Shown here piece by piece: positions 8,643 to 16,664 of a stretch of DNA of 64,000 nt. The DNA comes from Dehalobacter alkaniphilus (GTDB taxonomy: Bacteria > Bacillota > Desulfitobacteriia > Desulfitobacteriales > Syntrophobotulaceae): assembly GCA_040500365.1 (NCBI GenBank), contig CP148031.1:1240001-1304000 (forward strand), in the 5' to 3' direction. Within the stretch, counting starts at the first letter, position 1. Every line of letters begins with the position of its first letter. The translations under genes and the position numbers were made by a program. The notes beneath the pieces are model-generated. The model searched no databases. It was not told the DNA's origin and saw only the letters and a list, made by a program, of their open reading frames with translations.

Positions 8643-8673
8643 AAAGGCGCTCCTGCTGACAGGAGCGCCTTTT
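8643..8673 (+). terminator. Rho-independent terminator
   Basis: AAAGGCGCTCCTG (8643-8655) pairs perfectly with CAGGAGCGCCTTT (8660-8672) around a CTGA tetraloop, followed by a short TTTT. It ends the SLOG/DUF1273 transcript. Confidence 0.8.
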
Positions 8674-8697
8674 AAATGATGGAGGTGATTCGATTTT

Positions 8698-9516
8698 ATG
8701 GCAATTGATCCGGCAACGGCAAAATTTCTCGCACAGGCGGCCTTAAAGCTTGCAACTGATGAGGAAGCAAGAAAAAGGCTGCTGATGATTATTCTTACAC
8801 CCTTGCTGTGTGTAGTTCTCATCCTGACGGCCTTCGTTTATATCCTTACCCACCCGCTGGAATTTTTGGGTGAGTTTTTCGATAGCCGGGCTATTACCGA
8901 GGTAGAGCGGCTGCAAAACGACTACGGGATGTACCAGTACCTTGCGACAACGGATTATGAAAGCGGCGTAATATCCTATAAGGGCGTGGTCTTTACCAAT
9001 GGAGTCACGCCGGTGGTTTACTATAACCAGAGAGATGAGCGGTTCAGAGACAAGCCTTACGGGACGGACAACATCGGCGGGTACGGCTGCGGCCCGACCG
9101 CAATGGCTATAGTAGTATCCAGCCTGACGGGGAAAACAGCTGACCCTGTGGAAATGGCAAAGTGGTCTTATGATAACGGGTATTGGGCTCCCGGCAGCGG
9201 TTCCTATCATTCCCTCATTCCGGGCGCAGCCAAAGCCTTTGGTTTGCAGGTAGAAGGCTGCCCGGCAAAAGAACCGCAAAAAATCGTTGATGCGCTGTCC
9301 TCCGGTAAGCTGATGGTCGCACTGATGGGCAAAGGACATTTTACATCCAGCGGGCATTTCATCGTACTTAGGGGCGTGACTGCCGAGGGAAAAATCCTTG
9401 TGGCGGACCCGGCCAGCAAAAAGCGCAGCGAACAGGAGTGGGATTTGTCCGTCATACTGAATGAAGCAGGTAAAAATGCCGGGGCGGGCGGCCCGTTCTG
9501 GATTGTTTCGACATAA
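8698..9516 (+). CDS. Membrane-anchored C39-type cysteine peptidase
   Basis: 272 residues. A membrane helix lies at about 28-52; the extracellular part carries a Peptidase_C39_2 fold with GGYGCGPTAMAIVVSSL (nucleophile Cys131), GHFIVLRGV (His220) and VADPAS (Asp237), a complete catalytic triad. It most likely cleaves peptides or cell-wall cross-links outside the membrane. Conjugative elements usually encode a wall-remodelling hydrolase, and a C39-type peptidase often fills that slot, so a role in opening the wall for the mating channel is a reasonable inference. GGAGGTG precedes the ATG. Confidence 0.8.
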   Translation: MAIDPATAKFLAQAALKLATDEEARKRLLMIILTPLLCVVLILTAFVYILTHPLEFLGEFFDSRAITEVERLQNDYGMYQYLATTDYESGVISYKGVVFTNGVTPVVYYNQRDERFRDKPYGTDNIGGYGCGPTAMAIVVSSLTGKTADPVEMAKWSYDNGYWAPGSGSYHSLIPGAAKAFGLQVEGCPAKEPQKIVDALSSGKLMVALMGKGHFTSSGHFIVLRGVTAEGKILVADPASKKRSEQEWDLSVILNEAGKNAGAGGPFWIVST

Positions 9517-9559
9517 GAGGCCCTTTACTTTGGTTGATAGTTTAATACGGAGGTGGACA

Positions 9560-9709
9560 ATGAATAACCGGAAAAAATTGATTGAACTGTTTATCTATGT
9601 ACTGGTTGTGGTGATTGGGATTATCCTGCTTTTTACCGCAAATCTCAAAAAGCAGGATAACAAGCCCTATGACGGAGGTGTGAGCGTTGCTGCTGTATCT
9701 TTCGAGTGA
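9560..9709 (+). CDS. Small single-pass membrane protein
   Basis: 49 residues from ATG 9560, preceded by GGAGGTG: a basic N terminus (NNRKKLIE), one membrane helix (FIYVLVVVIGIILLFTANL) and a short polar tail. Its 3' end overlaps the start of the next gene by 23 bp. I do not recognise a family. A small membrane subunit upstream of a TadZ/ParA-like gene fits a transfer-complex anchor, but this is only a guess from context. Confidence 0.6.
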   Translation: MNNRKKLIELFIYVLVVVIGIILLFTANLKKQDNKPYDGGVSVAAVSFE

Positions 9710-10724
9710 TGGGAAAAGCGGACTGGCCGACTTTATGGAAGGGCAGGAGCTTGTAATAAAGAAGCTCATCGGCAGGTTTTCCTTAAAGCAATTTGTCGCC
9801 AAGGATTTGAGGAATTATGTCGGCTGCAAGTATTTCGCCATAGATGTTTCCTGTATAGAGGAACAGCTTGATGATTTTATCATCGCTCTCCAGTCCTTTC
9901 AGATCATGTTTGACGCGAGAATCATTCCGGTTCTGTCGGATATGGAAAACATAGACTGCTATATCGGCAGGCTGGTCGATATAGGGGTAACGGATATTGT
10001 AACCGCCGACAGCATAGACGGCATCAGGGATGAGCTTGCCGAGTGCTTATCCGCAGATGGCAGGCAAAGGTATAAACAGTTATCTGAAAGCTTTAAGCAG
10101 GATACTGCCTTTGAAAAAGCCCAGAAGGCTAAAGAGATAGTCAAATACAAGTGGAACAGCCGAAATGTGAAAATTGCCATTGCCGGCACGCAGCGGCGGA
10201 GCGGCGTTACCGTCACCGCCTTTAATCTGGTGGCCTGGCTCATTGCCAGAGGGGCTTCCGCCTGCTATGTGGAGGCCAATACCAATCGGCATTTGAACTG
10301 GATCGTCAATATCTATGATGCGGAAAAAGACGGAGAAGCCTATCCGGTCGGCGGTATCGACTGCTATTTTACAAATGAGATGGATAAGGATTACAACTTT
10401 ATTATCTACGATTGCGGGGAGTTCAAACAGCCCGACATGAAACCCGACACGATATTCAGGAAGGCGGACATCCGTCTACTCTGCGGAAGTATCCTGCCCC
10501 ATGAGGCAAAAGATTATCTGCAAGTACTAAATGCTTGTAAGGATATGGACATTTATAAATTGGGTTTGTGTGTGCCGAAGCCTTTGCAGGAATTTTGCAG
10601 GGAATCGTTAAGCAAAGATATTCTCATAGCGGAAGCCTCCCATGACCTTTTTGATAATAATATTAACGGACATATCTATATGCCGGTGATGGAGCGGTAT
10701 ACTATAAAGGGACAAGAGGATTAG
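9687..10724 (+). CDS. TadZ/ParA-like P-loop protein with degenerate Walker A
   Basis: 345 residues from TTG 9687 (GGAGGTG at 9674-9680). Residues 1-110 look like an atypical receiver domain (KYFAIDVSCIEEQLDDFIIA, RIIPVLSD). A ParA/MinD-like ATPase fold starts near 160 with VKIAIAGTQRRSGVTVTAFN, a Walker A in which the usual Gly-Lys-Thr is replaced, and YNFIIYDCGEF marks the later strand. Receiver plus ATPase is the TadZ architecture that localises Tad/Flp pilus machinery. The Lys loss suggests weak or absent ATP hydrolysis. Its last codons run into a universal stress protein remnant, so the natural C terminus may have been replaced at a junction. Confidence 0.65.
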   Translation: MLLYLSSDGKSGLADFMEGQELVIKKLIGRFSLKQFVAKDLRNYVGCKYFAIDVSCIEEQLDDFIIALQSFQIMFDARIIPVLSDMENIDCYIGRLVDIGVTDIVTADSIDGIRDELAECLSADGRQRYKQLSESFKQDTAFEKAQKAKEIVKYKWNSRNVKIAIAGTQRRSGVTVTAFNLVAWLIARGASACYVEANTNRHLNWIVNIYDAEKDGEAYPVGGIDCYFTNEMDKDYNFIIYDCGEFKQPDMKPDTIFRKADIRLLCGSILPHEAKDYLQVLNACKDMDIYKLGLCVPKPLQEFCRESLSKDILIAEASHDLFDNNINGHIYMPVMERYTIKGQED

Positions 10725-10810
10725 GAGGATTTAAAAAACTGGTAATCGGAAGTGTGGCTCAAAAAGTAGTAAGTTATTCGAAAGTACCGGTTATGGTTGT
10801 TAAAGAGTGA
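10709..10810 (+). pseudogene. 3' remnant of a universal stress protein (UspA) gene
   Basis: In the frame ending with TGA at 10808-10810, 33 residues read GTRGLGGFKKLVIGSVAQ followed by KVVSYSKVPVMVVKE. This is the signature C terminus of UspA-family proteins (GxRG..GS....V....PV.VV). No start or N-terminal domain is present; upstream sequence belongs to the TadZ-like gene in another frame. It marks a breakpoint between conjugative-element DNA and older chromosomal DNA. Confidence 0.8.
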
Positions 10811-11264
10811 AAAACTTCAAGGTCTCAGACTGGATAGAAATCAAATAGTTTTTTCTAAAAATGTGGTGTAACTCAGATGAGGGGAGCATTCGCTCGCGCA
10901 AGTGGTCAGGGATTCGAGCTCCGTCATCTCCACCATATTTAATAAACAAAATTGATGATGGCCAATTGGAATATTCGAAGATGGATGCTAACTGTCAAAA
11001 CATTTGAATGCCCATAATTTGTTGTTTTTGTGACTGATGGTTCAGCACACTGGAAGGAAATTAAGGAAACTTGTAGAATCGTTCAATCCAAGAATGCAGA
11101 TTGAATACCGACGGAGTGCGTATAACAATCTTGCGACCGGTTGTCGCTGGCGGTAGTCTGTTAACGAAAAAACGGGCGAAGTCTAGCTAAACGGTTGAAA
11201 GGCACATTGAGATTCACTTCTGGAAAAATATTACCTTCTGAATTGTATTATAAGGGGTGAAAAG
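10811..11264. other. Gene-free junction region after the conjugative element
   Basis: No supported gene. It holds the UspA stop region, the ssrA-like 3' end at 10881-10935, and then about 330 bp without recognisable coding. A small hairpin, GCGAC with GTCGC, lies near 11134-11148. The last bases give GGGGTGAAAAG, the ribosome site of the molybdopterin oxidoreductase gene. It reads like degraded island-boundary DNA. Confidence 0.6.
10881..10935 (+). other. Degenerate ssrA (tmRNA) 3'-end, probable att site
   Basis: The string GGGATTCGAGCTCCGTC (10909-10924 region) resembles a T-arm with loop TTCGAGC (10913-10919) and is followed by CATCTCCACCA (10925-10935), the acceptor 3' strand plus encoded CCA typical of tmRNA, whose 5' end is usually GGGGATG. 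The T-stem has one mismatch and no tmRNA body lies upstream because that space is the TadZ-like gene. Islands and prophages often integrate at the ssrA 3' end and leave such fragments. A class II tRNA 3' end is an alternative. Confidence 0.55.
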
Positions 11265-13508
11265 ATGACAGCAAAAAATAATGGTATTCAGGCAGGAACC
11301 CTTGGGCTTACTATGGATGAAGCGTTAGCACTGGCCCAAAAGAATGGTGAACAGGTAGTTCCTGCCTTTTGCGCGATGTGTGGCCCCACACCAATGTGTT
11401 GCGGTATTTATGCTTTTGTTAAAGAAGGTCGGTTTACGAAGGCAGCAGGCATGCGGGAATTTCCTACGAATCAAGGCGCTCTCTGTCCGAAAGGGCAGGC
11501 GGCTCCGCAATGGGTGCATTCTCCGGATCGATTGAGATATCCGTTGAGAAGAGTGGGGAAAAAAGGCGAAGGTAAGTTTGAGAAGATCACCTGGGAGGAA
11601 GCGGTCGGGATTGTGGCCGATACCCTCAAACGCCAAAAAGAACAATACGGCCCGGAATCACTGGCCATACTGGCACCGGCAATGAGGACCTATAATGCCT
11701 ATATTAAACGGTTTCTTACTGTTCACGGCAGCCCCAATTACGGCCATAGCGGGATTTGTGCGCTGCAGCGGGCCTTTTCTTTCATGTATACGCTTGGTGA
11801 TTGGCCGCAAGCGGAGATTAACCAAAGCGATCTGATTATTTATTGGGGAAGGCAGCCGATATTTTCCGGCCCGGCCATGAGCGGGCCAAGAATGCTGCTC
11901 AAGGCCAGGGAAAGAGGAGCCAGGATTATCGCCGTTAAACCTTCTGTGGAATCCGATGTGAGCAAGGCGGATATTTGGGTTCCACTCAGACCTGGGACAG
12001 ACGCGGCCCTGGCTCTGGCTATGCTTTATGTGGTTGTCAATGAGGAACTTATTGACAAGGAGTTTGTACAAAATTGGTGTTACGGCTATGAACACTTAAA
12101 AGAGCATATTCAGAAGTATCCTCCGGAATGGGCTGAAGAAATTACCGGAGTTCCGGCTAAGCAGATTGAAAAGGTTGCCAGACTTTACGCCACAACAAAA
12201 CGGGCATCAATCGACCTGGGAAACGGGGTGGAACATGCTCCTTCGGCTAATGACGCCATCCGGTCCATCGCCATTCTTATAGCGATAACCGGTCATCTGG
12301 ACCGCCCGGGTGGAAATGTCTTTACCATTCCTGATCCTGCCCAGCCTATGCCGCTAGACATCACCATGCGGGAATGGTACACCCGGGAAATGGTTGAAAA
12401 ACTGGTTGGACCTGAGTTCCCCAAGCAGTTTCAGCCTTTTGTGGAAGGTTTTACTTCCGCTTATTACCGGGTTTTGGAAAGCGTACTCACGGAATCCCCT
12501 TATCCGGTACGGACAATCATTGCTCCGGGGACGCAGCCCGGAGCGAGTACCCGTGGCTCCAAAAGGGTCATCGAGGCCCTAAAAAAACTGGATTTTTACG
12601 TGGTGGTTGATGTGGCCCGGACTGCGGATATGGACTATGCCGATATCGTAATTCCCGTTACGACGTCCTACGAGTCGGACCATCCTTTTGAGGCTGTCGG
12701 CGGACGCCTGATGGCCCGCAATAAGATCATTGAACCTTTAGGCGATTATCATTCGATTTATAAATTTTTTCTTGATCTTGCTTTCAAAATGGGATATGGC
12801 ACGGATTTTTGGAACGGGAGTATGGAGCAATCCATGAATGATCAACTGCAGCCATTTGGGCTGACGCTTGCTGAACTTAGAAAATATCCTACAGGTTTTG
12901 TTTATGAGAAACCGGTTCCCCGTACCTATGAAAATTACCGGCAGGTATTTACGAAAAAAAGCCCCAGGCTTAACCGCATGCCATTCTTGCCTCACGGGAA
13001 AGTGGAGATCTATAATACGTCCTTCGAAGAAGCCGGCTTTACGCCACTGCCCGTATGGCGGGAGCCGCCCGAGAGCTTGACCGGCACACCCCAGCTTACT
13101 TCAAAGTATCCGCTCATTCTTTCCGATTACCATACCTCGAAAAATTACACAGCCTCCTGGCAGCGCAACGTACCTTATCTCCGAGAACTGCAGCCTGATC
13201 CTGCAATCCATATTCACCCGGATACGGCTACAGCCCGGGGAATTCAAGACGGAGACTGGGTCATCGTCGAGTCACCTCACGGCTGGCTGAAAGTAAAGGC
13301 GGAGTTCTACCCGGGAATCAGGCCGGATACGGTGATGATACTCCATGGCTGGTGGCAGGGCTGCAAAGAATTGGGGCTGGCGGATTACCCGTTACTGGAT
13401 GGCGGCGCGAATGTGAATATCATGTACAGCCTCGATCCGGAAAAAACGTTTGACCTCCTTATTACGGCGATGAGCAGCCAAACGTTGGTAGAGGTCAAAA
13501 AAGCGTAA
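11265..13508 (+). CDS. Cytoplasmic molybdopterin oxidoreductase, catalytic subunit
   Basis: 747 residues of the DMSO-reductase superfamily. The N-terminal [4Fe-4S] site uses Cys36, Cys39, Cys45 or Cys46 and Cys74 (FCAMCGPTPMCCGIY, GALCPKGQA); spacing between the second and third Cys is wider than the common x3. GHSGICALQRAF places Cys165 where the Mo or W ligand of Cys-type members lies. The C-terminal dinucleotide-binding domain is intact (ATARGIQDGDWVIVESPHGW). No Tat signal is present, so it should act in the cytoplasm with the FeS subunit 25 bp downstream. No membrane anchor gene follows. Substrate cannot be read from sequence. Confidence 0.85.
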   Translation: MTAKNNGIQAGTLGLTMDEALALAQKNGEQVVPAFCAMCGPTPMCCGIYAFVKEGRFTKAAGMREFPTNQGALCPKGQAAPQWVHSPDRLRYPLRRVGKKGEGKFEKITWEEAVGIVADTLKRQKEQYGPESLAILAPAMRTYNAYIKRFLTVHGSPNYGHSGICALQRAFSFMYTLGDWPQAEINQSDLIIYWGRQPIFSGPAMSGPRMLLKARERGARIIAVKPSVESDVSKADIWVPLRPGTDAALALAMLYVVVNEELIDKEFVQNWCYGYEHLKEHIQKYPPEWAEEITGVPAKQIEKVARLYATTKRASIDLGNGVEHAPSANDAIRSIAILIAITGHLDRPGGNVFTIPDPAQPMPLDITMREWYTREMVEKLVGPEFPKQFQPFVEGFTSAYYRVLESVLTESPYPVRTIIAPGTQPGASTRGSKRVIEALKKLDFYVVVDVARTADMDYADIVIPVTTSYESDHPFEAVGGRLMARNKIIEPLGDYHSIYKFFLDLAFKMGYGTDFWNGSMEQSMNDQLQPFGLTLAELRKYPTGFVYEKPVPRTYENYRQVFTKKSPRLNRMPFLPHGKVEIYNTSFEEAGFTPLPVWREPPESLTGTPQLTSKYPLILSDYHTSKNYTASWQRNVPYLRELQPDPAIHIHPDTATARGIQDGDWVIVESPHGWLKVKAEFYPGIRPDTVMILHGWWQGCKELGLADYPLLDGGANVNIMYSLDPEKTFDLLITAMSSQTLVEVKKA

Positions 13509-13533
13509 ATAGGAAGGAGCGGGCAGGAAGAAG

Positions 13534-13971
13534 ATGACAACAGAGCATATTTCCTTTAGTCCTGAAGATTGTATTCAGTGCCATGGGTGTGAAGTGGCCT
13601 GTAAAAGTTGGAGAAATGTCGAACTCGGCGTAAAATGGCGAAGGATTGAACGAATTTGGCTGGGGCAGTATCCTGAAATCAAGAGTGTTTCCGCCTCGAT
13701 CGCCTGCAGGCATTGTGACGATCCAGCCTGTATGCATGCCTGTCCGGCAGGGGCCATCGAAAAAGAGGCTTCGAAAGGGGTGGTCTTGGTCAACCGGGAA
13801 AAATGTACTGGCTGTAGGGTTTGCCTGGAAGCTTGTCCTTATTTTGTCCCTCAATTCGGTGCCGACGGCAGGATGCAGAAATGTGATCTGTGCTTTTCTG
13901 AGATTGATCATAATTTAAGCGTGCCGCCGTGTGTTGTTACTTGTCCAACCAAAGCATTACGCTTCAGGTAG
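13534..13971 (+). CDS. 4Fe-4S ferredoxin-type electron-transfer subunit
   Basis: 145 residues with four Cys groups: CIQCHGCEVACK (13-24), CRHCDDPACMHACP (about 57-70), CTGCRVCLEACPYF (about 89-102) and CDLCF with CVVTCP near the C terminus, enough for four [4Fe-4S] clusters in the DmsB/NrfC manner. It would carry electrons to or from the molybdopterin subunit encoded immediately upstream. It lacks a signal peptide, matching a soluble cytoplasmic dimer. The gene ends 2 bp from the convergent MFS gene. Confidence 0.88.
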   Translation: MTTEHISFSPEDCIQCHGCEVACKSWRNVELGVKWRRIERIWLGQYPEIKSVSASIACRHCDDPACMHACPAGAIEKEASKGVVLVNREKCTGCRVCLEACPYFVPQFGADGRMQKCDLCFSEIDHNLSVPPCVVTCPTKALRFR

Positions 13972-13973
13972 CC

Positions 13974-15131
13974 TTAACGTTCAGAGAGGTCAGAGCGTTT
14001 TTTGGTTTTCAAAGTAAGGCCGAATAGCCCTGCTAGCAAGGGTAGCCATATTAATAAATTAATGGCAAAAGCAATACTTGAATATTCCACCAATATTCCT
14101 ACTAATCCTACTCCAAGTCCGCCAATTCCAATTCCAAACCCCAGCATTAGCCCTGATGCCATCGCGGCATTTTTACTGATAATATTTTGGGCAACCACCA
14201 CTGTAACTGAAAAGGAGGCCAAAAGTGCTGCACCAGCCAGAGCTAACAGTACATAGGCGTAAAAGCCATTCGTGTTGAGAAAAAAGAAAAACAGTGGACT
14301 GGCTAGGACCAACGAACCTACAATGACTGCTTTCCTTCCAATTCTGTCAGATAGATACCCGCCGACAACCCCGCCTATGGCTCCGCAAAAGAGCATCACA
14401 AACAGCAGATGGCTGCCGGCTAGGAGGGAGACATTCGTTTTTTGCAGGTATAACGGCAGAAACGACATCAGCCCAAAGTACGCCAGAGAACGGAGGGCTA
14501 CGACGAATACTAATTTTGTAAGTTCAAACCAATTAGAACGCAGGATAGGCATCAGAGGGGGAACCGTTTTTGCCTCAGATGAAACCCTGGGTGCTGAAAA
14601 CCAGAGCATAATGGCGACAAGCACTCCCGGCAGGATAAATAAAGGAGTCATAACCAAAGTATAGGTTTGAACAAACGGTACAACCAGCAGCGGAGTGAGT
14701 GCCCAGCCAACATTTCCTCCGGCAGTAAAACACGATTGCCAAAAACCTTTTCTATTACCGCTTACGGCCGAAACCATAGCGGATGCCTGGGGGTGAAAGG
14801 CAGCTGTTCCTAAGCCCGCGAGAGCTGCAACAAGTATAAGAAGAGAATAATTTTTAAGCAATCCGACTAAACTTATTAACACTGCCATCCAGATTGTTCC
14901 CACATATACCAACCAACGCTGATTTTTTTGATCGACCAGATAACCAAAAACCGGCTGAAGCACTGACGATGTGACAGTGAAAGCAGAAATCAAAAAAGCG
15001 CCTTTACTTACTCCGAGTCCGGCTGCTACCAAAAATGGCAGCAGAGTCTGAATGTAATTCATATAAAAATCATTAAACATATGGGCGAGCGAAAGGGAAA
15101 ATATTTTGCCCTTATTGGATACCTTATTCAA
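13974..15131 (-). CDS. MFS transporter, fosmidomycin-resistance (Fsr)-like
   Basis: 385 residues with twelve predicted membrane helices. The N-terminal SLAHMFNDFYMNYIQTLLPF and GLGTAAFHPQASAMVS segments are characteristic of the Fsr subgroup of the major facilitator superfamily, usually efflux carriers. The second half has GGVVGGYLSDRIGRKAVI, the loop motif repeated between helices. It is transcribed toward the molybdopterin operon with a 2-bp gap. Substrate is unknown; fosmidomycin itself should not be assumed. Confidence 0.8.
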   Translation of the reverse strand: MNKVSNKGKIFSLSLAHMFNDFYMNYIQTLLPFLVAAGLGVSKGAFLISAFTVTSSVLQPVFGYLVDQKNQRWLVYVGTIWMAVLISLVGLLKNYSLLILVAALAGLGTAAFHPQASAMVSAVSGNRKGFWQSCFTAGGNVGWALTPLLVVPFVQTYTLVMTPLFILPGVLVAIMLWFSAPRVSSEAKTVPPLMPILRSNWFELTKLVFVVALRSLAYFGLMSFLPLYLQKTNVSLLAGSHLLFVMLFCGAIGGVVGGYLSDRIGRKAVIVGSLVLASPLFFFFLNTNGFYAYVLLALAGAALLASFSVTVVVAQNIISKNAAMASGLMLGFGIGIGGLGVGLVGILVEYSSIAFAINLLIWLPLLAGLFGLTLKTKKRSDLSER

Positions 15132-15219
15132 GATGGAACATCTCCTTTTCCTAGAAATTATTATTTGAAAACTTCATTAATTTCTCCTTATATTTTTCGG
15201 GTTGAGAATATACTCAGTG

Positions 15220-15591
15220 TCAAAAGAATTGATTAATTATTCGCTTCCGGTTTTCTACAGCGGTAAGTATACCCCCGTAAATGGCCAGTCCTCCATTACG
15301 TATGTTAAAAACTTCAAGCAAATTATCCTTATAATTCGACCATTCGAAGGCGACATAATAGAGCCTTGCTCCGATAATAGCCAGAGGCGTTACAACCAGT
15401 AAAAGATCACTAACATCACTCTGTTTAATGCCAAAAGTATTAGAATCTTTATTGGCAAGCAAAAAAGCGAGTATAAAGCCAGTTACGATGATAATGCCGT
15501 ACCAATGTACACCCATCCCAAAAATGCTGAAAGCAATTGGGTCAATTGTAAAACTTAGTCCTAAACCCGGAAATGTTATTGGTTGTGTCAT
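15220..15591 (-). pseudogene. lgt: Truncated prolipoprotein diacylglyceryl transferase (lgt)
   Basis: 123 residues reading from the start as Lgt (FGMGVHWYGIIIVTGFILAF, IIGARLYYVAFEW, IRNGGLAIYGGILTAV), then running off into VENRKRIINQFF and a stop. Full Lgt has about 250-300 residues with seven helices and essential Arg residues that lie beyond this point, so the product cannot be a complete transferase. It lies between the MFS gene and the frameshifted LysR gene. A functional copy must exist elsewhere because several lipoproteins are encoded in this window. Confidence 0.8.
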
Positions 15592-15626
15592 TTGATTTCC
15601 CTCTCTAAAGTGATAAACAGTGAGAC

Positions 15627-16522
15627 TTACAAGAATTTGAATGTTCTCAGTTTCTCCAGAAATTCTTCCATTGCTTTAGAACTTATTGGTTCTTTTCGAT
15701 GGATAATACATAACCGGCGCGATAGAGGGAGCTTATCTTTGCTCTTTATGAACACTGCCTTCAGTTCCTTCGCTTCAATCTCTTTGCGCACAACCAGCAG
15801 GGAAATGACGGTAATTCCCAGGCCATTGATGACGGCTTCTTTAACACCCTCATTGCTGCTGAAAACAAAAGTGCGTTTCATTCTGACTCCCAATGACTGC
15901 AGGAGTTGATCGCTGAAAGCGCGGGTCCCGGAGCCGGACTCCCTTAAGATCCATACCTGATCCTGAAGATCTTGCACGGAAGCTTTGTTTAAAGCTGCGA
16001 GCGGATGGTCCAGAGCGACGATCAAGGCCATTTCGTCATGCATAAATGGTTCGATTTCGATATCAGGAAAGGTTACTCGACCTTCGACTACGCCGATGTC
16101 CAGTTGGTTTTGACGAAGGGCTTGCGTTATTTCTTCCGTATTGGCAATCGTAACTGAGACATCAACATTGGGGTAATCAGGCGAAACCTCAGTCAAAAAG
16201 CGGGGCAAAATATATTCGCCCACGGTAAAGCTGGCTCCGATTTTCAAAGTTCCTGTTACAATCTGTCGCAGATCGTCTATTTCTCTCTTGGCTTGGTCAT
16301 AGTGGGAGAGAATTTCTTTGGCATGTTGAAAAAGAATTTCTCCGGCAGGAGTAAGGACGAGTTGTTTGGGCGAGCGATGAAGCAACTTGATTCCGAATTC
16401 ATTTTCCAGATTGCGGATGTGCAGACTGACACTTGGCTGGGACATAAAAAGTTCTTCGGCAGCATGGGAAAAGCTGTTTTTTCAATAACAGCGATAAAGA
16501 CCCTGAGAGATTCTGTGATCAA
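15627..16522 (-). pseudogene. LysR-type regulator, frameshifted in an A-run
   Basis: The gene starts at TTG 16522 after AGGAGG and encodes ITESLRVFIAVIEK, then loses frame; the correct continuation FSHAAEELFMSQPSVSLHIR appears in the next frame. On the coding strand a six-A run (complement of T 16477-16482) needs one more A to restore one HTH and effector-domain protein of about 298 residues. The effector domain is otherwise intact (GTLKIGASFTVGEYILPRFL). It is divergent from the YeiH-type exporter, the usual YeiE/CbbR-like arrangement, and would regulate it. Either a recent mutation or a read error. Confidence 0.8.
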
Positions 16523-16664
16523 GCAAGTAACCTCCTGACTTGGGATAATCTTATTAAATTGCTTAATACTTTCTATAAGATATCCGAATTGTAAAGCAAG
16601 ATTTCAACCCTTATAGTGAATATTGAACGAAAGAGACATGGACAGAACTAGAAAGGGTTGAAGG

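Noticed and set aside
10881..10935. Complete tRNA or tmRNA gene
   Set aside because: Only the T-arm and acceptor 3' strand can be seen; no D-arm, anticodon arm or matching 5' acceptor strand lies upstream, and the T-stem has a mismatch.
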